A program made the position numbers and the translations under genes. A stretch of 64,000 nt of DNA from NCBI GenBank assembly GCA_963779805.1, contig CAVZZN010000003.1, forward strand, positions 558,001 to 622,000, given 5' to 3'. This DNA is from CAIWHR01 sp963779805. Lineage in GTDB: Bacteria > Pseudomonadota > Gammaproteobacteria > Burkholderiales > Casimicrobiaceae. This document shows, one piece after another, positions 54,462 through 62,125 of this stretch. The first letter of the stretch is position 1. Each line of letters begins with the position of its first letter. Below the pieces are notes generated by a model. The model was given only the letters and a program-made list of their open reading frames with translations, was not told the DNA's origin and searched no databases.

Positions 54462-55841
54462 ATGCGTCGACCTGCATGCGCATGCTGTTCCATCGTCCCG
54501 CCCGACCTGCTGCGGCGCATTGCGCTGCACGGCGATGCCACGCAACGCGAAGCGGCGCTCGACACGCTCGGCGCCGATGCCAGCCTGCGCATGCAGCGCG
54601 CGACGCACGAGCTGCTCGACACCGGTGCGCGCAAGGCGCTGCTCGTCGCGGGCACGGACGGCAAGCTGCGCACCATCTACGATGCCCGGCACGCGGAGCT
54701 CCTGCCGGGGCGCACGGTGCGCACGGAAGGCAGCGCCGCGGTGAAGGATCGCGCGGTCAACGAGGCGTACGACGGCCTCGGTGCGACGTACGACTTCTTC
54801 GCCAAGGTGTACGACCGCAATTCCATCGACGACGCGGGCCTGCGTCTCGATGCCACCGTGCATTTCGGCCGGCGCTACGACAATGCGTTCTGGAACGGCA
54901 CCGAGATGGTGTTCGGCGACGGGGACGGCGATCTGTTCAACCGGTTCACGGCCTCGCTGGACGTCATCGGCCACGAGCTCGCGCACGGGGTCACCGGCGA
55001 CGAAGCGCATCTCGTCTACGTCGGCCAGGCCGGTGCGCTCAACGAATCGATCTCGGACGTGTTCGGCTCCCTGGTGAAGCAGTACGCGCTGGGCCAGAGC
55101 GCCGCCGAAGCCGACTGGCTGATCGGCGCGGGCCTGTTCACGAAGAAGGTGAAGGGCGTGGCGCTGCGCTCGATGAAGGCCCCGGGTACGGCGTTCGACG
55201 ATCCGATCCTCGGCAAGGATCCGCAGCCTGCGCACATGCGCGATTTCGTGCGCCAGACCGCCGACAACGGCGGCGTGCACACCAACTCCGGCATCCCGAA
55301 CCACGCGTTCTACCTCGCGGCGACGGCGTTCGGCGGCCACGCATGGGAGAAGGCCGGTCGCATCTGGTACGACACGCTGCGCGATCGCCGCCTCAAGCCC
55401 ACCGCCACCTTCACCCAGTTCGCGCACCAGACCGCCGTCAATGCCGGGCAGCTGTTCGACCGTGCGGCACGCAAGGCGGTCGTCGCGGCCTGGCAGGCCG
55501 TCGGTGTGGCGCGCATCGTGAACATGCGCATCACGCTCACCGTCGAGGGCGGATTCGCGACCTTCCCCGGCCTCGCCGCACCGGTCATGCTGGACGTGGA
55601 CGCGCTGCCCGCGGCGAGCGCAGCACGCGTGCGCACGCTGGTGGCCACCGCGATGCAAAGCCCTGCGTCGGCATCCGTCGCGCTGCCGGACGCGCGTGCC
55701 TACACCATTCGCATCGAGAGCGAAAGCCCCGCCGTCACGTTGCGCTACACCGATCCGGTGCAGGACAGCGCCGCACGCGCGCTGATCGAGCTCTGCACGG
55801 AGCACGCGCGCGCGCGGCGACGCGGCGAACCGTCGGCCTGA
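54462..55841 (+). CDS. Protealysin-like M4 metallopeptidase with C-terminal emfourin-like domain
   Basis: A 459-residue thermolysin-family protease. A short N-terminal pro-part has CSIVPPDLLRRIALHGD, like the protealysin PPxxL propeptide. VIGHELAHGVTGD (residues 168-180) is the zinc HExxH, ALNESISDVFG supplies the third ligand Glu, and GGVHTNSGIPNHAFYLAA holds the catalytic His region. There is no signal peptide, so it is likely cytoplasmic or exported without one. From about residue 358, RITLTVEGGFATFPGLAAP, DVDALPAASAARVRTLVATA and DARAYTIRIESE resemble emfourin, the small inhibitor normally encoded separately next to protealysin. The ATG at 54462 has GGAGG upstream; an ATG at 54450 is possible. 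Confidence 0.9.
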   Translation: MRRPACACCSIVPPDLLRRIALHGDATQREAALDTLGADASLRMQRATHELLDTGARKALLVAGTDGKLRTIYDARHAELLPGRTVRTEGSAAVKDRAVNEAYDGLGATYDFFAKVYDRNSIDDAGLRLDATVHFGRRYDNAFWNGTEMVFGDGDGDLFNRFTASLDVIGHELAHGVTGDEAHLVYVGQAGALNESISDVFGSLVKQYALGQSAAEADWLIGAGLFTKKVKGVALRSMKAPGTAFDDPILGKDPQPAHMRDFVRQTADNGGVHTNSGIPNHAFYLAATAFGGHAWEKAGRIWYDTLRDRRLKPTATFTQFAHQTAVNAGQLFDRAARKAVVAAWQAVGVARIVNMRITLTVEGGFATFPGLAAPVMLDVDALPAASAARVRTLVATAMQSPASASVALPDARAYTIRIESESPAVTLRYTDPVQDSAARALIELCTEHARARRRGEPSA

Positions 55842-55969
55842 CATCGAGCTTCGCGCCCGTCGACGCGGTGCCCTCGTGCATCTGCGGCGCACGACCCGCA
55901 ACTGATCAAAATCGCGGCACGGCGACAGGCCCCAGCATTGGCGCGGCTTGGCGTGATCGATCCACGCAG

Positions 55970-55992
55970 CTATCCACAATTTCTGTGGATAT
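55970..55992. promoter_or_regulatory. Inverted pair of DnaA-box-like sequences
   Basis: CTATCCACA (55970-55978) faces TGTGGATAT (55984-55992) across 5 bases. Each matches the DnaA box TTATCCACA at 8 of 9 positions. They lie in the 319-base gap between the convergent protease and NmrA-like genes, where I see no gene. The same 8-bp arms could simply form a weak terminator hairpin. Confidence 0.4.
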
Positions 55993-56160
55993 CTCGTGCT
56001 CGCGGAGCCGGAGACCGCATGCGCGCGGCGCGGCAAACACGCAACACCGAGATCCGGAATGCTCTGCTTCGGGCGCGTTTGCTTGCGTTTTGCGGCGAAG
56101 CGCGGCTCGGAGTCGACGCCCGATCGCGCGCGCCGCTCTCGACAGCACGCGCGATTCGCG

Positions 56161-57111
56161 TCAGCTGCGCGGGATGCGGGCCGCGTTGCGCGTGACCCAG
56201 GTCTCGAAGTCCTGCAACTCCGGATTGAGCGCGCGGCTCGCCGCGAGGTCGCGCGACGCGCAGAAGTCGCGCTCGAACTCGGCGTAGAACTGGAACATGT
56301 TCGCGAGATCGTCGGCGCCGGGAAAGCCGAGCTTGCGGTACGCGTCGAGCGACATCGGCACGTAGCGCACGTCCTCGCCCAGCGCGCGCGCGAGCGCCGC
56401 CGCCATCTGCGCTCCGGTCGGGTGACCGCCGGCGATGCCGATGGTCTCGCCGATCGCGCTCGCGCCCTGCCGGAACACCCCCAGCGCGCACTTGCCGATG
56501 TCCTCGGCCGCGATGCCGGCGAGCTTCTTGTCGCCCATCGGCAGCGAGAGCGCGAGCTTGCCGTCGGCGCCGCGCCGCGGCCCCATGCCGAAGTGGATGA
56601 GGTTGTCCCAGTAGAACGTCGTGAGCAGGAAAGTCGTGGGCACGGAAAGCTCGATGAAGAACCGGTCCGATTCGCCTTTGGCATCGAAATGCGGGACCTT
56701 GTATTGCCCCATCAGCGTGGGCATGCGCTGATCGGACAGCGGCACGAACTTGCGCGTGTCCTCGAGCGTCGACCAGATCGCGTGCTTGACGCCGGCCGCC
56801 TTGGCCGCGCGCGCCATGTTCTGCGCCTGCGTGCGTTCGCGCTCGGGCGAAAGGTGATCCCAGAAGAACGTCACGAAATACGCGCCGTAGCAACCCGCGA
56901 GCGCCTGGGTGAGGCTGCCCGCGTCGTCGACGTTGGCGCCGAACACTTCGGCACCCGAGCGCGCGAGTGCCTGCGCCTTCTCCGAGCTCGCGTCGCGCGT
57001 GATCGCGCGCACGCCGAAGGCGCCGGACTTGTCGGCGAGGATGGCGCGTACCAGACCGCCCCCCTGCGAGCCCGTCGCACCCACCACCGCGATGATCTTC
57101 CTGTCGGCCAT
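56161..57111 (-). CDS. NmrA-like NAD(P)-binding protein
   Basis: A 316-residue atypical short-chain dehydrogenase of the NmrA/HSCARG family. KIIAVVGATGSQGGGLVRAI is the Rossmann GxxGxxG, followed by GVRAITRDASSEKAQALARS and KHAIWSTLEDTRKFVPLSDQ. Members sense NADPH/NADP or act as reductases. The gene is intact, monocistronic-looking, and lies 180 bases after the macrodomain gene. Confidence 0.9.
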   Translation of the reverse strand: MADRKIIAVVGATGSQGGGLVRAILADKSGAFGVRAITRDASSEKAQALARSGAEVFGANVDDAGSLTQALAGCYGAYFVTFFWDHLSPERERTQAQNMARAAKAAGVKHAIWSTLEDTRKFVPLSDQRMPTLMGQYKVPHFDAKGESDRFFIELSVPTTFLLTTFYWDNLIHFGMGPRRGADGKLALSLPMGDKKLAGIAAEDIGKCALGVFRQGASAIGETIGIAGGHPTGAQMAAALARALGEDVRYVPMSLDAYRKLGFPGADDLANMFQFYAEFERDFCASRDLAASRALNPELQDFETWVTRNAARIPRS

Positions 57112-57290
57112 GCATGTCTCCTCGTGTGGAGTTCCTGCCCGGCGGAACGACTCCGAGCGATGACTCCGGGTAGCGGGTCATGGGAGGCGCATTATCCCGC
57201 AGACCGGACCCGCGCGGACGACGCGCGCCGGTGCACGTCAGCGCAGAGCTCGGCGCGAGCGCGAGAGCGGCCAACGATGGCGTTGCAGCT

Positions 57291-57797
57291 TCAGCGACGA
57301 GCGAGCAGCGACTCGTACAGCGCGCGATCGCGCCCGGAAAAGCAGCAGAACACGACGTCGTCCGGGGCATCCCTCTCGTCGATGAACTCGCGTACGGTGG
57401 CGACCGCCAATGGCGCGGCCTCTTCGACCGGATAGCCGTACGCGCCGGTGCTGATCCCGGGGAACGCGATCGAGCGCAACCGGTGCGCAACGGCGAGCTC
57501 GAGGCTCTTGCGATAGCACGACGCGAGCAGCCCCGGCTCGCCGTGGCTTCCGCCGCGCCACACCGGCCCGACCGCGTGAATCACGTAGCGCGCGGGCAGC
57601 CGGAAGCCGGGGGTGATCTTCGCATCGCCCGTCGCGCAGCCGCCGAGCTCGCGGCACGCTTCGAGCAGCTGCGGTCCCGCTGCGCGATGAATCGCGCCGT
57701 CGACACCCCCGCCGCCCAGCAGCGACGAGTTCGCGGCGTTGACGATCGCGTCGACGTCGAGCGTGGCGATGTCGGCGCGTATGGCGCGAATGCTCAC
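57291..57797 (-). CDS. Macrodomain protein, O-acetyl-ADP-ribose deacetylase type
   Basis: A 168-residue single macrodomain of the YmdB type. DAIVNAANSSLLGGGGVDGA and IHRAAG form the ADP-ribose binding and catalytic loop, and IAFPGISTGAYGYPVEEA the second loop. It removes ADP-ribose or O-acetyl groups from ADP-ribose. It lies 18 bases after the SnoaL-like gene. The gene is intact. Confidence 0.93.
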   Translation of the reverse strand: MSIRAIRADIATLDVDAIVNAANSSLLGGGGVDGAIHRAAGPQLLEACRELGGCATGDAKITPGFRLPARYVIHAVGPVWRGGSHGEPGLLASCYRKSLELAVAHRLRSIAFPGISTGAYGYPVEEAAPLAVATVREFIDERDAPDDVVFCCFSGRDRALYESLLARR

Positions 57798-57815
57798 GAG
57801 GCGTGCGGCAGCCGT

Positions 57816-58280
57816 TCAGGGCCGGGTCGCGTCCGCGGGCTCCGCGGATGCGTGATCGACGACGTACACCCAGTGACCCTTGCGCGATTGCGCGATCGCG
57901 GTGAAGCGGCCGGTCATGGTGACGGGATTCCCACCGGCCTTGGGCTGCAGCGTGAGCTCGAAGTGACCCCAGCCCGTACTGGTCGTTCCCACCGTGCGGT
58001 ATGCGGTGTCCTTGAGGACCACATCCTTCACCGTGTTGTTCCTGAGCAGGCCTTCGTAGGCGGCCCTGATCGCCTGCTGCCCGCGCGCTTCCTTGCTGTT
58101 CGGCAGCCACGCGATCGCATCCGGGGCATACGTCTTCACCACGCCGTCGAGGTCGTTGGCCTTCATGGCCTTCATCCAGGCCGCGTCGACCGCCTGCGCG
58201 CCGGGCGGCGCGGCGAATGCAGGCACGGCGAACGCGAGCGTTACGGTGGCGACACAGGCAGCGCGAAGCATGGAATGCAT
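57816..58280 (-). CDS. Exported SnoaL/DUF4440-like protein
   Basis: A 154-residue protein with a signal peptide (LRAACVATVTLAFAVPAFAA) and a cystatin-like/NTF2 fold: VDAAWMKAMKANDLDGVVKT, YAPDAIAWLPNSKEARGQQA, IRAAYEGLLRNNTVKDVVLK. GGGAGG lies 6 bases before the ATG at 58280. Members bind small molecules in the periplasm; the function is not known. Confidence 0.85.
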   Translation of the reverse strand: MHSMLRAACVATVTLAFAVPAFAAPPGAQAVDAAWMKAMKANDLDGVVKTYAPDAIAWLPNSKEARGQQAIRAAYEGLLRNNTVKDVVLKDTAYRTVGTTSTGWGHFELTLQPKAGGNPVTMTGRFTAIAQSRKGHWVYVVDHASAEPADATRP

Positions 58281-58428
58281 GACGAGCCTCCCGTGGAGGT
58301 GAGCCGGCCGGACGCCGAGAGGGGCATTACACGCCCGCCGCCCGCGGGTGACAAGTCCCCGCAAGCCCGACCCGCGTGTTCGGCGCCATGGCTCCGAGCA
58401 CGGAGCTTGGCCCGGGCCCGGGCTTGCG

Positions 58429-59151
58429 CTAGTGCAGCGCAGTCCACAGCATCGTCGTGCCGGACGCGAGCATGATCGCGTCCATGAGCAGGCGGAAGCG
58501 CTCGGCGGGAATCGCGATCACGAAGCGCTTTGCGAAGAACGACCCGGCCATCAGCGTCGAGCCGGTGATGAGGCCGCGCACGATGGTGTCCACGGGCAGC
58601 GCACCGAACGTCCTGAACACGACGACCTTGCTCACGTACACCGCAACGGATCCGGCGGCTTCGGTGGCGATGAACGCGCCCTTCACCAAGCCGTACGCGA
58701 GGAAGATCGGCACGGTGATCGGTCCCGTCGATACCACGATCCCCGTGAGATAGCCGATCGCGAGCCCGGCGGCCGCGAGATGCCACAGCCGCACGCGCGC
58801 GGTCCGCGCCGCCAGCGCGCGCCGCACGAAGATCATCCCGATGAAGAACAGGCCGAGGGCGCCTTCGATGACGCGCGCCGGCAGCACGAGCAGCGTGCCT
58901 GCGCCGAGGGCGGCGCCCGGGACCGCGGTCGCGGCATAGGCGAGGCACGCGCGCCAGTCGACCTCGCGCCACCAGGCGAGCACGCGCGCGAGGTTCGCCA
59001 TCACCGAAGCGATCGCCATGATCGGCACCGCTTCGCGCGGCCCGAATGCGACGACGAGCACCGGCATCAGCATGATCGACGAGCCGAAGCCCACGATGCC
59101 GCCGAGCGTGCCGGCGACGAGGCCGACCACGAGCACGAACAGATATTCCAT
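58429..59151 (-). CDS. TauE/SafE family sulfite exporter-like permease
   Basis: A 240-residue inner-membrane protein with seven to eight hydrophobic segments. LVAGTLGGIVGFGSSIMLMP is the typical first repeat of the family, with GYLTGIVVSTGPITVPIFLA the second. These exporters move sulfite, sulfoacetate or other anions. The gene is intact. The neighbours do not point to a substrate. Confidence 0.9.
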   Translation of the reverse strand: MEYLFVLVVGLVAGTLGGIVGFGSSIMLMPVLVVAFGPREAVPIMAIASVMANLARVLAWWREVDWRACLAYAATAVPGAALGAGTLLVLPARVIEGALGLFFIGMIFVRRALAARTARVRLWHLAAAGLAIGYLTGIVVSTGPITVPIFLAYGLVKGAFIATEAAGSVAVYVSKVVVFRTFGALPVDTIVRGLITGSTLMAGSFFAKRFVIAIPAERFRLLMDAIMLASGTTMLWTALH

Positions 59152-59346
59152 TGCGGGCAGGCGGACGCGCGTTACGCCGGCATGCGATGACGCAGCGCTT
59201 GCTCGCGGCCGTAGCGCCGCGGTCGGATCGAACGAGCGCCGGGCACGTCGCGCTTGCGCTCGATCACGCGCCGCGCGGCGATCTGATCGGACCCGGTGGT
59301 GAAATGGATGGAGTCGACGTGCGGCTGCGGATAGAGCGACTCGTCC

Positions 59347-59727
59347 TCACTGGATCGAGTGCAGCGCGAGGCGATTGCCTTCGCTGTCGATGAACACGGC
59401 GTAGAAGCCGAGGTCCGGCGCAACTTCCGTCTTGTCCTGCACGATGGTTCCGCCCGCCGGCTCGATGCGTGCGAGCACCCGGTTGAGATCCTGCCCCGCG
59501 CTGAGGTACACGAGAATACCGTCGCGCGCGGGAACGTAACCCTCTCCCTTCACGATCGCGCCGCCGATGCCCCTGCCGCGCTCGTGCAGCAGGAAACCCA
59601 TACGGTTCCTGCCCATCGTCGCGACGGGCATGTCGAAATCGAAGATGCGGCTGTAGAAGATGCGCGCACGCTCGAAATCCACGACCGGTATCTCGAACCA
59701 GCTGAGCGCGTGGGTGGTCATTTCCAT
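59347..59727 (-). CDS. VOC family protein
   Basis: A 126-residue glyoxalase-fold protein: ALSWFEIPVVDFERARIFYS, FDFDMPVATMGRNRMGFLLH, AGGTIVQDKTEVAPDLGFYA and FIDSEGNRLALHSIQ. GGGAGAG precedes the ATG at 59727. The 59152-59346 interval between it and the TauE gene holds no supported gene. Substrate unknown. Confidence 0.88.
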   Translation of the reverse strand: MEMTTHALSWFEIPVVDFERARIFYSRIFDFDMPVATMGRNRMGFLLHERGRGIGGAIVKGEGYVPARDGILVYLSAGQDLNRVLARIEPAGGTIVQDKTEVAPDLGFYAVFIDSEGNRLALHSIQ

Positions 59728-60131
59728 GATGGCTCTCCCGCGTTCGACATGGCAATGCCCATCGTGCGGCGCTGCGCGTTGCCGGCGCACGACACATTGC
59801 ACATCAGGCATTGGACCGGAGTCGGACGTGGGTGGCGGCCGCTGTCGACCCCGACGTCACGGGTGCGCGCCCGGAAGGGCCTGCGCAGGATTCGCCAACG
59901 GCCTCGATGACTCGCCATCGGACCCGTGCGGCCGAACGATACCTCAACGCCACCGGCGATGCCGCAGCGGGGCGCCGAACGGCTTTCACCCTGCTGAACG
60001 CCGCGCATGGCCTCGCATTGCGCGGTGTCTGCAGCCGGCGGCTGACCGTTCGTCGGCCCCGCGGGCGGCGACGCGTCGCAGCGACGCGCAAGAGCTCCCG
60101 CAGCGCGTGACGCCCGGTGCGGCGATGCAAC
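59728..60131. other. 404-base stretch without a supported gene
   Basis: The gap between the VOC and GFA genes contains a 99-codon plus-strand frame (59811-60110) that is low-complexity Arg/Ala and has no Shine-Dalgarno. I see no other gene, repeat or clear promoter in it. Confidence 0.4.
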
Positions 60132-60620
60132 TCAGCCGCGCAGGCGCGCGAGCAGGGTCGCTCGCCGCTCGAGGCTTTCGCGCGGCCAATGCTCGCTCGC
60201 CCTGTAATACTCCGGCACCGCGGGCGTGCCCGGTGGAAGCACGACCCAAGGCTGCTTGGACGCGGTGAAGATGTGGATGTCGGGCGGGAAGCGGTCCGGA
60301 TCGTCGAGCGTGCCCACGCGCACGAAGCGCATCGCGTCGCCCGCGCCCGCGTAGTTGCTCCACACGGCGACGTGGCACTTCGGACAGCGGCTGATCTTCT
60401 GGCCCTTGCCGCTGTTCGACGGCGTGTCGATGACCTCGACCTCGCCGGCGAGCAGCTCGACGCGCTCCGCTTCGATGAGCGCGTTGAGCGCAAACGCCGC
60501 GCCGGTCTCGCGCTGACACCAGCGACAGTGGCAGCAGTGCACGAACAGGGGCTTGCCCATGCGGTAGCGCACGAAGCGGCAGGTGCAGCCGCCGTCGTGC
60601 CATGGCGTGGCCGTCGTCAC
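60132..60620 (-). CDS. GFA (glutathione-dependent formaldehyde-activating) family protein
   Basis: A 162-residue zinc-binding protein of the GFA/CENP-V family. The cysteine ligands are in GGCTCRFVRYRM, VHCCHCRWCQRETGAAF and ISRCPKCHVAVWSNY. The name comes from one characterised member; most have unknown substrates. The gene is intact. Confidence 0.9.
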   Translation of the reverse strand: MTTATPWHDGGCTCRFVRYRMGKPLFVHCCHCRWCQRETGAAFALNALIEAERVELLAGEVEVIDTPSNSGKGQKISRCPKCHVAVWSNYAGAGDAMRFVRVGTLDDPDRFPPDIHIFTASKQPWVVLPPGTPAVPEYYRASEHWPRESLERRATLLARLRG

Positions 60621-60686
60621 ACCGTCCTCGCTACGCCGTGCTCACGTCGACGGCTGGCGGTTGCGCGCGCGAACGCAATGCCCGAC

Positions 60687-61178
60687 TCAGCGCGCCATCG
60701 CGGCAGCGCCGGGTGCCGGCACCGTGCGGAACGTTGCATCGAAGATGGCGCGCTCCTCGACGTTGGCGAGCGCAGCGCCCAGGTCGCTCGCGGTGGCGTA
60801 ATGCTGCCGATGCCGGGCATCGTCGTGCGCCGCATGCGCGGCGTGCGCAAGCACCGCGTGCGCAAAGGCGATCTCCCACGGCTCGCTCTCGCGCGCGCCG
60901 AAGTACGCGAACATCGCCTCGGCATGGCGCATCGCGGGTGCGCCATCGCCCACCAGGGCATGCACCTGCGCGAGGAGCATGTCGGCGAGCGCGGTGTTGT
61001 GGGCCGTACCCACCTTGCTCCAGTGCCACGCGGACGCGTGCGCCACGTCGAGCATCTCGGCATCCTCGGCGGGCGAGCGCTGCGCCATCTCGGCGAGTGC
61101 CCACGCGCGATTGTTGGCATCGATCGCGAAGCGGCGGTGCCACTTGCGGACGTCGTCGTCGCTCGTCTGCTCCGTCAT
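60687..61178 (-). CDS. Hypothetical protein
   Basis: Not recognised. A soluble, helical 163-residue protein starting MTEQTSDDDVRKWHRRFAID, with NNRAWALAEMAQRSPAEDAE, TALADMLLAQVHALVGDGAP and HAVLAHAAHAAHDDARHRQH. The Ala/His-rich helical pattern is like TPR- or ferritin-like bundles but is not decisive. No signal peptide. It lies 66 bases upstream of the GFA gene on the same strand. Confidence 0.7.
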   Translation of the reverse strand: MTEQTSDDDVRKWHRRFAIDANNRAWALAEMAQRSPAEDAEMLDVAHASAWHWSKVGTAHNTALADMLLAQVHALVGDGAPAMRHAEAMFAYFGARESEPWEIAFAHAVLAHAAHAAHDDARHRQHYATASDLGAALANVEERAIFDATFRTVPAPGAAAMAR

Positions 61179-61347
61179 GGCGCTCTCCCGCTGAAAGCCG
61201 GCGCCTAGTGTAGCGAATGCGCACGCGCCACGCCAAGGCGCAGTCGATGGATTGCCGCGCGGGCGGCAGCGCAGCGGGAACGGGTGCGCGGCGTCGTGCG
61301 ATCGCAGACGATCGACGCAGATGCCTGCGGCGATCGCGCTCCGGCAG

Positions 61348-62001
61348 TCAGGGCGGCGTCGGGTTGCGCGCCGTGTCGGCCCAGCCGGGAATCCCCGCCT
61401 GCCCGCGAATGGAAAGCCCGAGGTCGCGCAGCAGCCCGTCGTGGATGTCGTAGATCCAGCCGTGCACCGCGAGCGTCTGGCCGCGCTCCCATGCGTCGCG
61501 CACGACGGTCGAACGGCTCACGTTCACGACCTGCTCGACCACGTTGAGCTCGCACAGCCGGCGATGGCGCAGCACGTCGTTGGCGAGGCGCGCGAGCTCG
61601 TCCCGGTACTTCCACCAGATGTCCTGCACGTGCCGCAGCCAGTTGTCGCTCAGGCCGACGTTGTTGTTGCGCATGGCCGCGAGCACGCCGCCGCAACCGT
61701 AGTGGCCGCAGACGATGACGTGCCGCACGCGCAGCACGTCGACGGCGAACTGGACGGTCGACAGGCAGTTGAGATCGGTGTGCACCACGACGTTGGCCAC
61801 GTTGCGATGCACGAACATCTCGCCGGGCGGCAGCCCCACGATCTGGTTCGCGGGCACGCGGCTGTCGGAGCAGCCGATCCAGAGGTACTCGGGCGCCTGC
61901 TGCCGCGCGAGGCGGCTGAAGAACTCCGGATCCTGCCGGGTCATCTCGGCGGCCCACGCGCGATTGTTGGCAAGCAGATGGTCGAGCACGACGTCCTCCA
62001 C
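61348..62001 (-). CDS. Beta-class carbonic anhydrase
   Basis: A 217-residue cytoplasmic enzyme that interconverts CO2 and bicarbonate. The zinc ligands are in IGCSDSRVPANQIVGLPPGE (Cys, Asp) and CGHYGCGGVLAAM (His, Cys). It begins MEDVVLDHLLANNRAWAAEM, typical of the Can type. The gene is intact. The 61179-61347 gap beyond its stop holds no supported gene. Confidence 0.95.
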   Translation of the reverse strand: MEDVVLDHLLANNRAWAAEMTRQDPEFFSRLARQQAPEYLWIGCSDSRVPANQIVGLPPGEMFVHRNVANVVVHTDLNCLSTVQFAVDVLRVRHVIVCGHYGCGGVLAAMRNNNVGLSDNWLRHVQDIWWKYRDELARLANDVLRHRRLCELNVVEQVVNVSRSTVVRDAWERGQTLAVHGWIYDIHDGLLRDLGLSIRGQAGIPGWADTARNPTPP

Positions 62002-62125
62002 CGCGCCAGCTTAACGCATGGGGAGGGTCTGCGACCGGGCAGTCTTACGAGCCGCGACTCGGACCTCATCGGGGCCGCTGCCGTGACTTGACCGCCGGCG
62101 AGGTACCTCCGAGGCGCCAGCGCGG

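Noticed and set aside
59811..60110. 99-codon plus-strand ORF between the VOC and GFA genes
   Set aside because: No Shine-Dalgarno, Arg/Ala-rich composition and no recognisable feature.
61205..61957. Minus-strand Arg-rich frame over the carbonic anhydrase gene
   Set aside because: Out-of-frame shadow; the carbonic anhydrase frame has intact zinc ligands.
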